Below are positions 51,866 through 60,371 of a DNA stretch of 64,000 bases, one piece after another. Position 1 is the first letter of the stretch; each line of letters opens with the position of its first letter. The position numbers and the translations under genes are program-made. The notes under the pieces are model-generated. The model was given only the letters and a program-made list of their open reading frames with translations, was not told the DNA's origin and ran no database searches. Source of the DNA: Allofournierella massiliensis. GTDB lineage: Bacteria > Bacillota > Clostridia > Oscillospirales > Ruminococcaceae. Location of the stretch: NCBI RefSeq assembly GCF_004345265.1, contig NZ_SLUM01000005.1, forward strand, positions 89,536 to 153,535, read 5' to 3'.

Positions 51866-51962
51866 GAGGGCCGTATAAATTTCGTGTTTCATCAAAAATA
51901 TTGACGCAACCAATGAAATTATAATCCGTTTAGTTGCGCCAATGTTTTCACATTTTAGTTAT

Positions 51963-52235
51963 TCAATTTTCTAAAATTAGTTCGGAATAAAGGATTTCCT
52001 CCACCTGCGCTTTCAGCGTGTTCATCAGCCCCACCCAGCGCATAGGGTCATGGTCTTTCAGTTCTTCGATGACACCCGCCGCCTCCATCATCCGGGGCAG
52101 CATGGCGTCCATCCGCTCCCGCGCCGCCCGGTCAATCTCCAACAGGTGCGGGTACAGCTTTTCGCTCAAAATCAAGCTGCTGTAAAGGCCGGGCCGGTGT
52201 TCCTTCAGGTAGTGTTGCCGCATACGGCCATACAA
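51963..52235 (-). pseudogene. tnpV remnant lacking its N-terminus
   Basis: 90 residues beginning YGRMRQHYLKEHRPGLYSSL and continuing VIEELKDHDPMRWVGLMNTL to ELILEN, clearly homologous to the tnpV at 45192. The first 35 or so residues are missing at a junction near 52235, where unrelated sequence begins. Here the other reading frame is closed by a stop, unlike the nested copy. Confidence 0.75.
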
Positions 52236-52243
52236 AGTTATGT

Positions 52244-52280
52244 ACCCAGCCGACTACGCGGCTGGGTTTCTTCTTTTTTT
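52244..52280 (+). terminator. Hairpin downstream of the CHAP hydrolase gene
   Basis: 9-bp stem ACCCAGCCG (52244-52252)/CGGCTGGGT (52259-52267) followed by a T-rich run on the plus strand. It sits at the junction with the tnpV remnant; it may end the secretion operon even though the T run is on the opposite strand. Confidence 0.5.
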
Positions 52281-52287
52281 GAGGAAG

Positions 52288-54090
52288 TTAATAGGCCGGG
52301 CAACCGTAGCCCAGCACATCAGAATACCCAATAGGATAACTGTTCTGGCGCACGGAATCGCCGGAGTTGCCCTCTACGGTATAGACACGGCCATTCTCGA
52401 CTTTTTCCACAATACCCACATGGTCGGCTGACATATCGCCATCCCAGTCAAAAAAGATGATGTCGCCAGAACGCGGCTCATAGCTTCCCGACTGCCACAG
52501 CCCGCGCTCCTGGAACCAGGGAACACCCTGGGACGCGCAGGCTGCAAACTTCGGGATCACGCCGGCTTCAATATAACCGCACTCATTGGCGCACCAGCTT
52601 ACAAAGCAGGCGCACCATTCCACACGGCTGCCAAAGCCGTACCAGCTCCAGTACGGTTCGCCGCCGACATTGCCCACCTGGGAGAGCGCCACCGTGACGA
52701 TTTCGCCGTCCCCTCCGGTAATGCCGTAAAGCACCTGGGACCACAGGGAATTGTTCTCATCGGCCAGAAGCTCCGCCATCTGTTCCCGCTGGTCCTCGTT
52801 AAAGCCGAACTGGTCGGCCATTTCCTCGGCGGTCTTATGGCTGACGGTGATATACAGATAGGTGCGTGTGATGGTTACTTCCGTTTCCACGATATTTCCG
52901 TTACCATCATCGGATGTTTCAATCACCGTTTCCGTCTGGGTGGATGTGCTGGACGAAATCTCATTCATCTGCCAGAAGATGTCCTTCAAAAGCTCCAGCT
53001 TCTCATCATCCATGGTGGCCACTTCCTGGGCGTTGTCCGGGTCAGTGGTGGTTTTGACAGCGTAAACCGCCAATACCTCTTTCCACACAGCGCGGGAACC
53101 GGACATCTCCAGCACATCATAGCTGTGGGACGCCTTGATTTCATCCAGGTTCTCCTGGTAATCTGTATTGATCTCCTGTACAGCAGTCTGCATGGTCTGC
53201 CCGGTGCCGGAATCCTCGCCGGAGAAGAAAATGCCAAAGCAGGAGCCAATAATCATACCGATGAGGCAGATCACAATAATCACCAGTACGGCAATCCAAC
53301 CGCCCGCGGCGATGGCCGCGATCAGCGCCTTGGTCGCCGCAATGATGGCTTTCACAGCCGCAACCGTAGCCTTGACCGCCGCCTTTGCCGCAACTACCGC
53401 AGTCCGGGCCGCTACACGGGCAGCATGGGCCGCAGCCCTGGCAGCCCGCGCCGTGGCCTGGGCAGTCCGCTGGGCGGCTTTGGCCGCCTGCTGACTGGTC
53501 TTAATACTGGCCTTGGCAGTCTTTTCCGCCGTTTTGATGGATTTGCTGGCGGTTTTTATCGTCCCCTTGGCTGTGGAAGAAGCCTGCTTGATGGTTTTGC
53601 GGCTCCTGTCCACTGTCTTAATGCCTTTCTTGCTGCGGTCCAGGGTCTTGATGGCCCCGCGCTCCTGACGGACCGCCTTGGCCGGCTCGGAAACCGTATC
53701 CGCCGCCTGACGGCCACTCCAGCGTGTGGTAGGCTGCCCAGCCTGCCGGGCCGCCTGTTTCTCCGCTTGTTTTTTCGGCTGTTCCGCTGCGGCTTTCCGC
53801 TTTTGGATTTTCTCCTTGACCTTGGAGATGTTCTCCTTGGTCGTTTGAACCCCCTTGCGGCCCTGTTTATCAAACTGGTGGACCGCTTCATGGGCGACGT
53901 TATCCACCCCAGCGGAAAGACGGTCGGACGCATACTCACCGGGGGAACCCTCCTCGGCATACAGGCTGTGGTCGGCCTTATCCTTGGTGCGGATATACGC
54001 CTCCTTCATCCGTTCAGAAGCAACCGCCGCTTTATCAATCGCTTTAATGCCTTTTTTCTCAGAAACTCTTGTTTTAATGCCCTTGCCCAT
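52288..54090 (-). CDS. Conjugation cell-wall hydrolase with CHAP domain (VirB1-like)
   Basis: 600 residues from the ATG at 54090 (GGAGG 8 bases upstream). Residues 1-230 are cytoplasmic, rich in Lys/Ala repeats; one membrane segment follows ([20 protein letters not shown], about 270). The outer part has a linker and a C-terminal CHAP amidase domain: [15 protein letters not shown] holds the catalytic Cys and [20 protein letters not shown] the His. It opens peptidoglycan for the transfer channel. The very long repetitive cytoplasmic region is unusual and may scaffold the machine. Confidence 0.85.
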   Translation of the reverse strand: MGKGIKTRVSEKKGIKAIDKAAVASERMKEAYIRTKDKADHSLYAEEGSPGEYASDRLSAGVDNVAHEAVHQFDKQGRKGVQTTKENISKVKEKIQKRKAAAEQPKKQAEKQAARQAGQPTTRWSGRQAADTVSEPAKAVRQERGAIKTLDRSKKGIKTVDRSRKTIKQASSTAKGTIKTASKSIKTAEKTAKASIKTSQQAAKAAQRTAQATARAARAAAHAARVAARTAVVAAKAAVKATVAAVKAIIAATKALIAAIAAGGWIAVLVIIVICLIGMIIGSCFGIFFSGEDSGTGQTMQTAVQEINTDYQENLDEIKASHSYDVLEMSGSRAVWKEVLAVYAVKTTTDPDNAQEVATMDDEKLELLKDIFWQMNEISSSTSTQTETVIETSDDGNGNIVETEVTITRTYLYITVSHKTAEEMADQFGFNEDQREQMAELLADENNSLWSQVLYGITGGDGEIVTVALSQVGNVGGEPYWSWYGFGSRVEWCACFVSWCANECGYIEAGVIPKFAACASQGVPWFQERGLWQSGSYEPRSGDIIFFDWDGDMSADHVGIVEKVENGRVYTVEGNSGDSVRQNSYPIGYSDVLGYGCPAY

Positions 54091-54123
54091 GGGCTTCACC
54101 TCCTTCCCAGGGCGGGCCCCCCC

Positions 54124-54912
54124 TTATTCCTCCAGCAGCTTGGCCACAACCACCATCCGCCCGTTGGTCCGGGAATACTCGCAGGTGGAAAGGGTGATAA
54201 GCTGGTCGCCATATTCCGCAGTCACACCCGTATCATAGAGCGCCAGTTCTTTGCACTTGGCAATAAACTCGTCAAAATCTTCTTCCTGCTCGGCCCGGAC
54301 GAAGTGGTAATACTTGAACCCTTCCTCCGAATAGGCCACCGTCTTGAAGGCGGCAATTACCTCATATTCGCCAAAGCTGTCCAGGGTATCAAAACGGATG
54401 GTCTTGTGCTCCTGGTAGAAATCCTCGCTCTCGTACTTGCACAGGTCGGAGAACATACTGCCGTTGTTCATGTGATGGCCGTACAGCACCAGATTGTCGG
54501 AAATGCCGACGTCGCAGTTTTCCTGCATATATGGCACCCCATAGCTGCTGTACGACTTATCAAAAGCGTGTTTCAGATAGAAGTTGGGGTTATCCTTGGT
54601 CTGCATGACAGGGTAATCAATCCGGGTGCCGGGAATGGAAATCCAGCCCAGCAGGTCGCTGTTCTGGGCGTACACATCCGCATATTTCTCAAAGGCCGTG
54701 AGTTCTTCTGGCTCCTGGGCCGGGTCATCGGCCAGCTCCAGCGTGGGCAGCTCCCCATCTTCTTTGACCAGCTCGGCCACCTCGTCAAAGGCTTCGGCGC
54801 TTTGCTTCTGATCCAGGTATTCCCGGCAGAGCATAGCCCCGGAGAAAAGGAAAAGGGCGGCACAAAGGGCCGCCCCCGCAATCAGTAGTCTGTTTTTAAC
54901 TTTGTCACTCAT
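54124..54912 (-). CDS. Class B sortase
   Basis: 262 residues; GGAGGGTG before the ATG. N-terminal membrane anchor (LLIAGAALCAALFLFSGAML). Catalytic residues: His in LVLYGHHMNNGSMFSDL, Cys in LITLSTCEYSRTNGRMVVVA (TLxTC...R). Class B sortases in conjugation operons attach surface proteins of the transfer apparatus to the wall. It follows the DUF6674 gene by 18 bases. Confidence 0.92.
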   Translation of the reverse strand: MSDKVKNRLLIAGAALCAALFLFSGAMLCREYLDQKQSAEAFDEVAELVKEDGELPTLELADDPAQEPEELTAFEKYADVYAQNSDLLGWISIPGTRIDYPVMQTKDNPNFYLKHAFDKSYSSYGVPYMQENCDVGISDNLVLYGHHMNNGSMFSDLCKYESEDFYQEHKTIRFDTLDSFGEYEVIAAFKTVAYSEEGFKYYHFVRAEQEEDFDEFIAKCKELALYDTGVTAEYGDQLITLSTCEYSRTNGRMVVVAKLLEE

Positions 54913-54930
54913 ATTTTCACCCTCCTGTAC

Positions 54931-55683
54931 TTATCGTGCCTGTTCTTTACTGGCCGCTTGGCGGCGCTGCCCGGCCTGGGCCGATTTCAGCCCCTGCAGC
55001 TCAGTTTTCACTGATGAACGCCCTCCATTGATTCGCTCCACCGTGAGCGCCGTGTCACGATCCATCTCAGAAAATGCCTTGCCGCAGTACAGCACAAAGC
55101 TCCGCAGCTTGGCAAGCACACCCTTATCCGCAGATAATTCCTTGCTTTCCTGGGGTTCCTTTCCCGCAAGGGCAAGCCCGGCGTTTTTGATGTGGCCGCC
55201 CGCCTGGTGCAGTTCCTCCCGCATAGCGTCCAGCCTCACGGCAAGCTGCCCCATGCTTTTTTCCGCATGGGCAAAGCCCCGTCCCATCCGGGAAAGAACC
55301 GAGGGGATACGCAGGGCCTGGGCCGCATGGCACAGGGCGGAGCGCCCTTTCTCCCGGAAAGTCTGCACCATCTGCTTTGCAGATGAAATGAGGTTTTCTT
55401 TTGCCGTGGAAACCATTACTTTGGTCTGGCGGACTTTACCCTCCACAGTGTCCACAAGCTGGGAGCACCGGGCGCGGATTCCTTTGTCGTGGAGCTTGCC
55501 CACCTCCATGCGCATTTCCTTCATTTCGTCCATCATCTGTGACAGCTTTTCTTCCATGCCGTCGATATAGCCCACCAGGGCCTGTACTTCTTCCTTTTGT
55601 TTTTGAAGCCCGCTCTGTTCCAGAACGGAAATCAGGTCTATGATCTGCGGATGGTCCCGCAGCGCAAGAGCCGGTTCAGCCAT
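54931..55683 (-). CDS. DUF6674-like coiled-coil conjugation accessory protein
   Basis: 250 residues; GGAGG before the ATG. Mostly helical and charged: QIIDLISVLEQSGLQKQKEE, GMEEKLSQMMDEMKEMRMEV, later SFVLYCGKAFSEMDRDTALT. No membrane segment. Conserved between VirB4-type and sortase genes in Tn1549-like elements; function unknown. Confidence 0.7.
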   Translation of the reverse strand: MAEPALALRDHPQIIDLISVLEQSGLQKQKEEVQALVGYIDGMEEKLSQMMDEMKEMRMEVGKLHDKGIRARCSQLVDTVEGKVRQTKVMVSTAKENLISSAKQMVQTFREKGRSALCHAAQALRIPSVLSRMGRGFAHAEKSMGQLAVRLDAMREELHQAGGHIKNAGLALAGKEPQESKELSADKGVLAKLRSFVLYCGKAFSEMDRDTALTVERINGGRSSVKTELQGLKSAQAGQRRQAASKEQAR

Positions 55684-55709
55684 GGTTCATTCCTCCATTC
55701 TCAAAAGTA

Positions 55710-56114
55710 TCATCGCGCCGGTTCCGCCTGCTTTCTTACAGGGGGCAGCTCCCGGCAGTATTCCGGGTAACGGATTTTCACGCCTTCCATAAAGTAGGGG
55801 GCGAACTCGCAGCAGAACAAATCCTCCGGGGAATAGGCGTTACTGTGCTCCGGGTCGGTGTAGCCGTTCCAGAGATTAAAAGCAAGGCGGCACACCCGGA
55901 CGGTGCCGCTGGTCTGCCAGCCGCCGTGCATACCATCCGGTTCAATGCAATCCTGCTTGAAATCAAACATCTGGCGGATGTTTGCCCGCGTTTCCGGGGC
56001 AATCCCCATCACATAGAAAAAGGCCCGGTGGTAACAGTCGTTCCGCCGCGCCTCGCTCATCATATCCAAAAAGAAATCCCGGTGCTCCAGGGACGCAAAG
56101 CGGATATTGCTCAT
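55710..56114 (-). CDS. DUF6075-like conserved conjugation-operon protein
   Basis: 134 residues; GAGGTG before the ATG, which overlaps the stop of the VirB4 gene (ATGA). MSNIRFASLEHRDFFLDMMS, then CYHRAFFYVMGIAPETRANI, is typical; the C-terminus holds YSPEDLFCCEFAPYFMEGVK. Known only as a conserved family in Firmicutes elements, with no function assigned. Confidence 0.7.
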   Translation of the reverse strand: MSNIRFASLEHRDFFLDMMSEARRNDCYHRAFFYVMGIAPETRANIRQMFDFKQDCIEPDGMHGGWQTSGTVRVCRLAFNLWNGYTDPEHSNAYSPEDLFCCEFAPYFMEGVKIRYPEYCRELPPVRKQAEPAR

Positions 56115-58468
56115 GCCGGCACCTCCTCGCCGCCGAATACGCCTTCACCGGGCTTGGTGGTCATCAAAGCATAGAGCTTGGTGTCGCGGGGGAACCGGTT
56201 GACAAAAGGCACCAGGGCGCTGCCATACCGGATGAGGCCGCAGCCTGCGTCCGCATTGGTGACATAGCTCATCTGCTCGTTGGAGATATTGAGGAGCTTC
56301 GCCAGCTTTGCCCGGTCGGACGCCGCCTGGTTCAGCATGACGATGAACTCCGAGTTGGAGAGCATGGTGCTGGCCTGGACGGAATCCAAAAGGTACTCCA
56401 CGTTCTGCGTGATTGCCGTCGGATAAGCGCCGCGCTTTCTGAATTGCCTCCATGCGGAATTAAAGAAAATGCCGCTTTGCTCATTTTCAAACATCACATG
56501 GAACTCGTCGATGAACACATGGGTGCGCTTGCCCCGTTTCCAGTTGAGGGTGACGCGGTTCAGGATTGTATCGGTGATGACCAGGGAACCGGCAGGCTTT
56601 AGCTGCTCGCCCAGACCGTGGATGTCGAACACCACATAGGGCTTGTTCAAATCCACCGTGCTTTCCCGGCCAAAGATGTCCAAAGAGCCGGTGGTGTAAA
56701 GCTCCAGGGAAAGGGCGATCTCTTTGGCCTTGTCCTCCGGCTGCTCCAGCAGCTTCCGGCGCAGGTCGCAGAGGGTGGCGGCCCGCCCGGCTTTCTCCGC
56801 CTCCGGGTACACCAGGGCGGTGCAGCGGTCGATGATGGATTTGTGCTGCGGCCCCACGCCGCGCTTGTCGATCTGCTCGATAAGGGACATGACAAACTGG
56901 CTCTTTTCCACGATGGGGTTTTGCTCACCGTAGCCCTCCACCATATACATGGCGTTGAGGCGGTCTTTACCGCCTGCCACCAGATGGGCCACCGTCGCTT
57001 TCTCCCGGCCCAGGGCTTTGACGAGTGCGCCAAATTCTCCCTCCGGATCGCAAATCAGGATGTCGTCATTGGCATAATCCGGGTGGAGCATAAGGAACGC
57101 GATCAGCTCCTTGGCGCTGAAGGACTTGCCCGCGCCGGGGACGCCCAGCAGGAAGGCCGACTGGTTCAAAAGGTTCGCCTTGTTGCACATGATGAGGTTG
57201 TGGGAAATGGCGTTCTCTCCAAAGTAAATGCCGCCCTTATCCTGGATCTCCTGTACCTTGAAGGGGATGAATACCGCCAAACTCTCGGTGGTGAGGGTGC
57301 GGAAGGCGTTGATTTTCCGCACCCCGATGGGCAGGGCGGTGTGCAGGCCATCAAGCTGCTGGAACTTGAGCACCGCAAGCTGGCACATGTGCTTTCGCGC
57401 CACAGAGAGCACCGCTTCGGTGTCGCTGTCAAGCTGCTCCTTGGTGTCGGCGGTGATGGCCAGGGTCATCACCGCGAACATCATCCTCTGGTCGCGGGTG
57501 GTGAGGTCATCCAAAAACTCCTTGCTCTCTTTGCGCTGCAATTCCATATCGTAGGGGACCACAGCAGAGAAGTTGTTGTTGGCGTTCTGGCGGCGCTGCC
57601 AGTTGGTGATGTTGGTTTCCACACCCAGCAGGCGGTTTTCCACCTCCCGCACGGCTTCATCCGTGGGAACCGGCACAATGTCGATGGAGAACATCAGGTT
57701 GCGGGCCATGTCGGTAAGCTCCGTTACCATGTTATCCTTAATATAAGAGGCGTAGTCTTTGAGGAACAGCACCCGGCAGAACTTATCGCCCAGCTTCAGA
57801 TAGTCGCTGTTTTTCTCGATCCCGTCCGGGCAGATATAGTCCTTGAAGCTGTGGCCCCGCTTCATCATCTCGCGGGCGTTGAAAACAAACTCGGATTCTT
57901 CGCCCTGGCGGTAGAAGTCGTGCAGGATACGCAGGCGCTCGGTGGCGTCCAGCTCCACGCACTTGGAACCCAGGGCCGCAAAGTGGGAAATGAGGTCGGC
58001 TCCCACGCGGGCAAAGTAGGCGCGGGCCTCCTCGACGTCCTTCTTCACCACGGAGATGGTGATATACTTTTCCTGCATAATGCCGTTGGCTCCGGTGGCT
58101 TTATCCAGCAGCATTTGGTTATACTCCCCACGGTACTCGTCCCGGAAATCCCCCTGTATGGGCATGAGGATGGATGTTTCAAAGTTTGCCTTGTTCAAGC
58201 GGCGGTTGTTGATGGTGATTTTTGTCACCGCGCCGGAGTCCAGGGAATTGAGCAGCTCCGAGTAGGTGAGGAACATGGATTCCTTGTCCTCCCGGCTGGC
58301 TACCAGGTAGTTGATGTCCGAAAAGCGGTAGGTTTTGGAGAAGCGGTTGCCGGTCAAGAAAATGCCGTCCGGCCAGATACGGCGGACGGGGATCACATCC
58401 TGCACCTTCCGGGGGACGGTATAACGCTCCTTTTCCTGTTTGGACATGGTTTTGATGGTCTTAATCAT
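56111..58468 (-). CDS. virB4: VirB4-like conjugation ATPase
   Basis: 785 residues from the ATG at 58468 (AAGGAGG 8 bases upstream), which overlaps the PrgI gene end. N-terminal CagE/TrbE-like domain, then the motor with Walker A LLGVPGAGKSFSAKELIAFL and Walker B KRTHVFIDEFHVMFENEQSG. It powers assembly and substrate movement of the type IV channel and works at the inner face of the membrane. The frame is complete. Confidence 0.93.
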   Translation of the reverse strand: MIKTIKTMSKQEKERYTVPRKVQDVIPVRRIWPDGIFLTGNRFSKTYRFSDINYLVASREDKESMFLTYSELLNSLDSGAVTKITINNRRLNKANFETSILMPIQGDFRDEYRGEYNQMLLDKATGANGIMQEKYITISVVKKDVEEARAYFARVGADLISHFAALGSKCVELDATERLRILHDFYRQGEESEFVFNAREMMKRGHSFKDYICPDGIEKNSDYLKLGDKFCRVLFLKDYASYIKDNMVTELTDMARNLMFSIDIVPVPTDEAVREVENRLLGVETNITNWQRRQNANNNFSAVVPYDMELQRKESKEFLDDLTTRDQRMMFAVMTLAITADTKEQLDSDTEAVLSVARKHMCQLAVLKFQQLDGLHTALPIGVRKINAFRTLTTESLAVFIPFKVQEIQDKGGIYFGENAISHNLIMCNKANLLNQSAFLLGVPGAGKSFSAKELIAFLMLHPDYANDDILICDPEGEFGALVKALGREKATVAHLVAGGKDRLNAMYMVEGYGEQNPIVEKSQFVMSLIEQIDKRGVGPQHKSIIDRCTALVYPEAEKAGRAATLCDLRRKLLEQPEDKAKEIALSLELYTTGSLDIFGRESTVDLNKPYVVFDIHGLGEQLKPAGSLVITDTILNRVTLNWKRGKRTHVFIDEFHVMFENEQSGIFFNSAWRQFRKRGAYPTAITQNVEYLLDSVQASTMLSNSEFIVMLNQAASDRAKLAKLLNISNEQMSYVTNADAGCGLIRYGSALVPFVNRFPRDTKLYALMTTKPGEGVFGGEEVPA

Positions 58469-58874
58469 GCTTGGCCTCCTTCCGTTTGTGAAAATGCTTC
58501 GGCTCTTTGGGCTGCCGTTTGACGGGACGCCCGGTTTGCAGCCCTTCAATGGTATCTTTCAGCGCCGCGTAGTAGTAGTTGCTGTCCTCGAATTTGAGTT
58601 CCTTCGGCTCCAGCATTTCCGAGCGCAGCCACGCCCAGATGAATTGTTCCGCCGTCATGCCGTGGTAGGTGATAAACCCCAGCATGGCAAAGGGGGCCGC
58701 CCCCAAAATGCACATCCAGGACAGGGTTTCCACCCCAAAGTAGGGGCGCAGGATAAAATAAAGGCCCACGGCCACGCCGCAGGCGAGGACAGAAAAGATG
58801 AACTGCCGCATACTCAAACCGAAAAACATGGATTCGGTGTAGTTGCGGATTTCCCGGTTGATCTTGACTTCCAA
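58461..58874 (-). CDS. PrgI family membrane protein (VirB3-like)
   Basis: 137 residues, TTG start after GAGGTGAT. NREIRNYTESMFFGLSMRQF followed by two membrane segments (FIFSVLACGVAVGLYFI and LSWMCILGAAPFAMLGFITY) is the PrgI signature. It anchors VirB4 in the channel base. Its stop lies just past the VirB4 start. Confidence 0.9.
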   Translation of the reverse strand: MEVKINREIRNYTESMFFGLSMRQFIFSVLACGVAVGLYFILRPYFGVETLSWMCILGAAPFAMLGFITYHGMTAEQFIWAWLRSEMLEPKELKFEDSNYYYAALKDTIEGLQTGRPVKRQPKEPKHFHKRKEAKHD

Positions 58875-58878
58875 AATA

Positions 58879-59094
58879 TCACCTCACAATCACATTGCCG
58901 GTTTCAAGGTAAACAATGCTGCTCTTGGGAATATAGGCAAAGCCCAGCAGCCGGTCGCCCACGGTAAAAATCTCGTCTGGAGCCGCTTTGGAGAAGTGGC
59001 CCACAATTCCCTTTTCAGCGGGCAGGTCGTAATCCTCCACCATTGGGATGGCGGTTCCATCAATCAAGTGCAGCACATAGGTTTGATAACGCAT
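58879..59094 (-). CDS. Small conserved conjugation-operon protein
   Basis: 71 residues; GGAGG 7 bases before the ATG. YQTYVLHLIDGTAIPMVEDY and DRLLGFAYIPKSSIVYLETG suggest a small beta-barrel. It lies 4 bases upstream of the PrgI gene and 16 downstream of the VirB6 gene. No function known. Confidence 0.65.
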   Translation of the reverse strand: MRYQTYVLHLIDGTAIPMVEDYDLPAEKGIVGHFSKAAPDEIFTVGDRLLGFAYIPKSSIVYLETGNVIVR

Positions 59095-59110
59095 TTGTTT
59101 TCCTCCTTTT

Positions 59111-59947
59111 TTACAAGCCCATCATCTCGCGCACCACGCGGTCGGCCATTTTCACCGCGCCCACGAGGACGAGCATATTAAAGACCAGCTCCCCGATATA
59201 GCTCCATACCTGTGTGACAGCCGCCGCGTTGGGGTCAATGGCAGGCGGTGACGCCGCAAATAGGGAAAAGATAATGCAGGCCAGCACAATGATGGCCCCC
59301 TCTAAGCACACAGCGGCATAGCTCTTGATAAAGCTCTTGCCCACGTTTTGGGTTGGCTCCCCGGCAAAGGTGGAGAGGGGCACCGGCGCGATGGCCGTGT
59401 ATAAATAGAGCTTAAAAAATCTCCCATAGACGGTCATTATCATAATGAAGCTTAGGACTGTAATGAACAGCCCGCCAATGAGCGTCACCGCCCACAGGGG
59501 GATGCTCTCGAAAAAGCCGCAGCTTTCCACCGCCGTGACAATCTCCTGGGGGAGAACCGTCTGCTGCGCGGTTCCAAAGCCCGCCGCGTTCATTATTGTT
59601 GAAACGAGGCCCTGGACGATATTAAAGAGGGCCATCATCAGCTCCAGCCCATAGGTCACGACGCCTTTGGCAATGGCGAACCGGATGAACAGCTTTAAGG
59701 CGTGCTCCGGTTTCTTTACCTCGGCAAAGCTGCCGCAGGTGCGCATAACGCCCACTACAAAGAACAGCACCAAAAGCGCAAGGCCAATGGCCCGCACCGC
59801 GTCGTGGATGTTGACAATGACGCCCCAGATGGAGCCGCCCTTAAACTGTTCCGGGCTTTGGGTGATGAGCTGCCAGATCTCGGACAGGTACTTGTTCCAG
59901 GTGTCGAGGGCATTTTGCAAATTTTGAACAACCCAGTTATCGGACAT
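59111..59947 (-). CDS. VirB6/TrbL-like polytopic channel protein
   Basis: 278 residues; AAAGGAGG before the ATG. About six membrane segments (AIGLALLVLFFVVGVMRTCG, AVTLIGGLFITVLSFIMIMT, LEGAIIVLACIIFSLFAASP). N-terminus WVVQNLQNALDTWNKYLSEI fits the VirB6-like proteins of Clostridia elements. It forms part of the inner-membrane channel. Confidence 0.85.
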   Translation of the reverse strand: MSDNWVVQNLQNALDTWNKYLSEIWQLITQSPEQFKGGSIWGVIVNIHDAVRAIGLALLVLFFVVGVMRTCGSFAEVKKPEHALKLFIRFAIAKGVVTYGLELMMALFNIVQGLVSTIMNAAGFGTAQQTVLPQEIVTAVESCGFFESIPLWAVTLIGGLFITVLSFIMIMTVYGRFFKLYLYTAIAPVPLSTFAGEPTQNVGKSFIKSYAAVCLEGAIIVLACIIFSLFAASPPAIDPNAAAVTQVWSYIGELVFNMLVLVGAVKMADRVVREMMGL

Positions 59948-60020
59948 TCAACAACCTCCTTTCCGGCAACGGTAAGGGGCAGGCCGCCATGGACCTGCCC
60001 CCGTACTGCCGTTATTCAAA

Positions 60021-60371
60021 TCAGCCGGTAATCAGGGTCAGAATCTCCTTCGCAAACGTAATCACAACGCCGCCGGCCAGGGTAAGAAAGCCGTTGGCCC
60101 GCTGGCTGGGGTCGTGGGATTTGAGAGACAAACCGATCTGTACCACGCCGAAGCCCAGCAGGATCATACCTACGGCGCGGATCAGGCCGAAGATGAAATC
60201 ACTGAGGTTGTTGATAACCGTCAACGGGTCGCTGGCGGCAAAGGCCGTAGTGGTGCAGCAGCACAGCATGAGCACCAGGGCCGCATAAACGGCAAAGGCG
60301 CTCCGGCCCTTTCTGCCCATGGGCAGGCTGCGGGTTTCTTTCTTCTTGTTTTCCTTCTTAATCCATTTCAT
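60021..60371 (-). CDS. VirB2-like/Maff2-type small membrane protein
   Basis: 116 residues from the ATG at 60371, which overlaps the VirD4 stop region; AAGGAGG is 10 bases upstream. Basic N-terminus, then AFAVYAALVLMLCCCTTTAF (signal-like) and a second segment LIRAVGMILLGFGVVQIGLS, then GFLTLAGGVVITFAKEI. The layout matches pilin-like subunits or the Maff2 family. Probably a channel or surface-structure component. Confidence 0.75.
   Translation of the reverse strand: MKWIKKENKKKETRSLPMGRKGRSAFAVYAALVLMLCCCTTTAFAASDPLTVINNLSDFIFGLIRAVGMILLGFGVVQIGLSLKSHDPSQRANGFLTLAGGVVITFAKEILTLITG

Noticed and set aside
52837..54888. Long plus-strand open frame opposite the CHAP and sortase genes
   Set aside because: Antisense to two genes with clear catalytic motifs; repetitive composition of the Ala/Lys region keeps the opposite frame open.
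56618..58522. Long plus-strand open frame opposite virB4
   Set aside because: Antisense shadow of a complete ATPase gene with Walker motifs; no translation signals.
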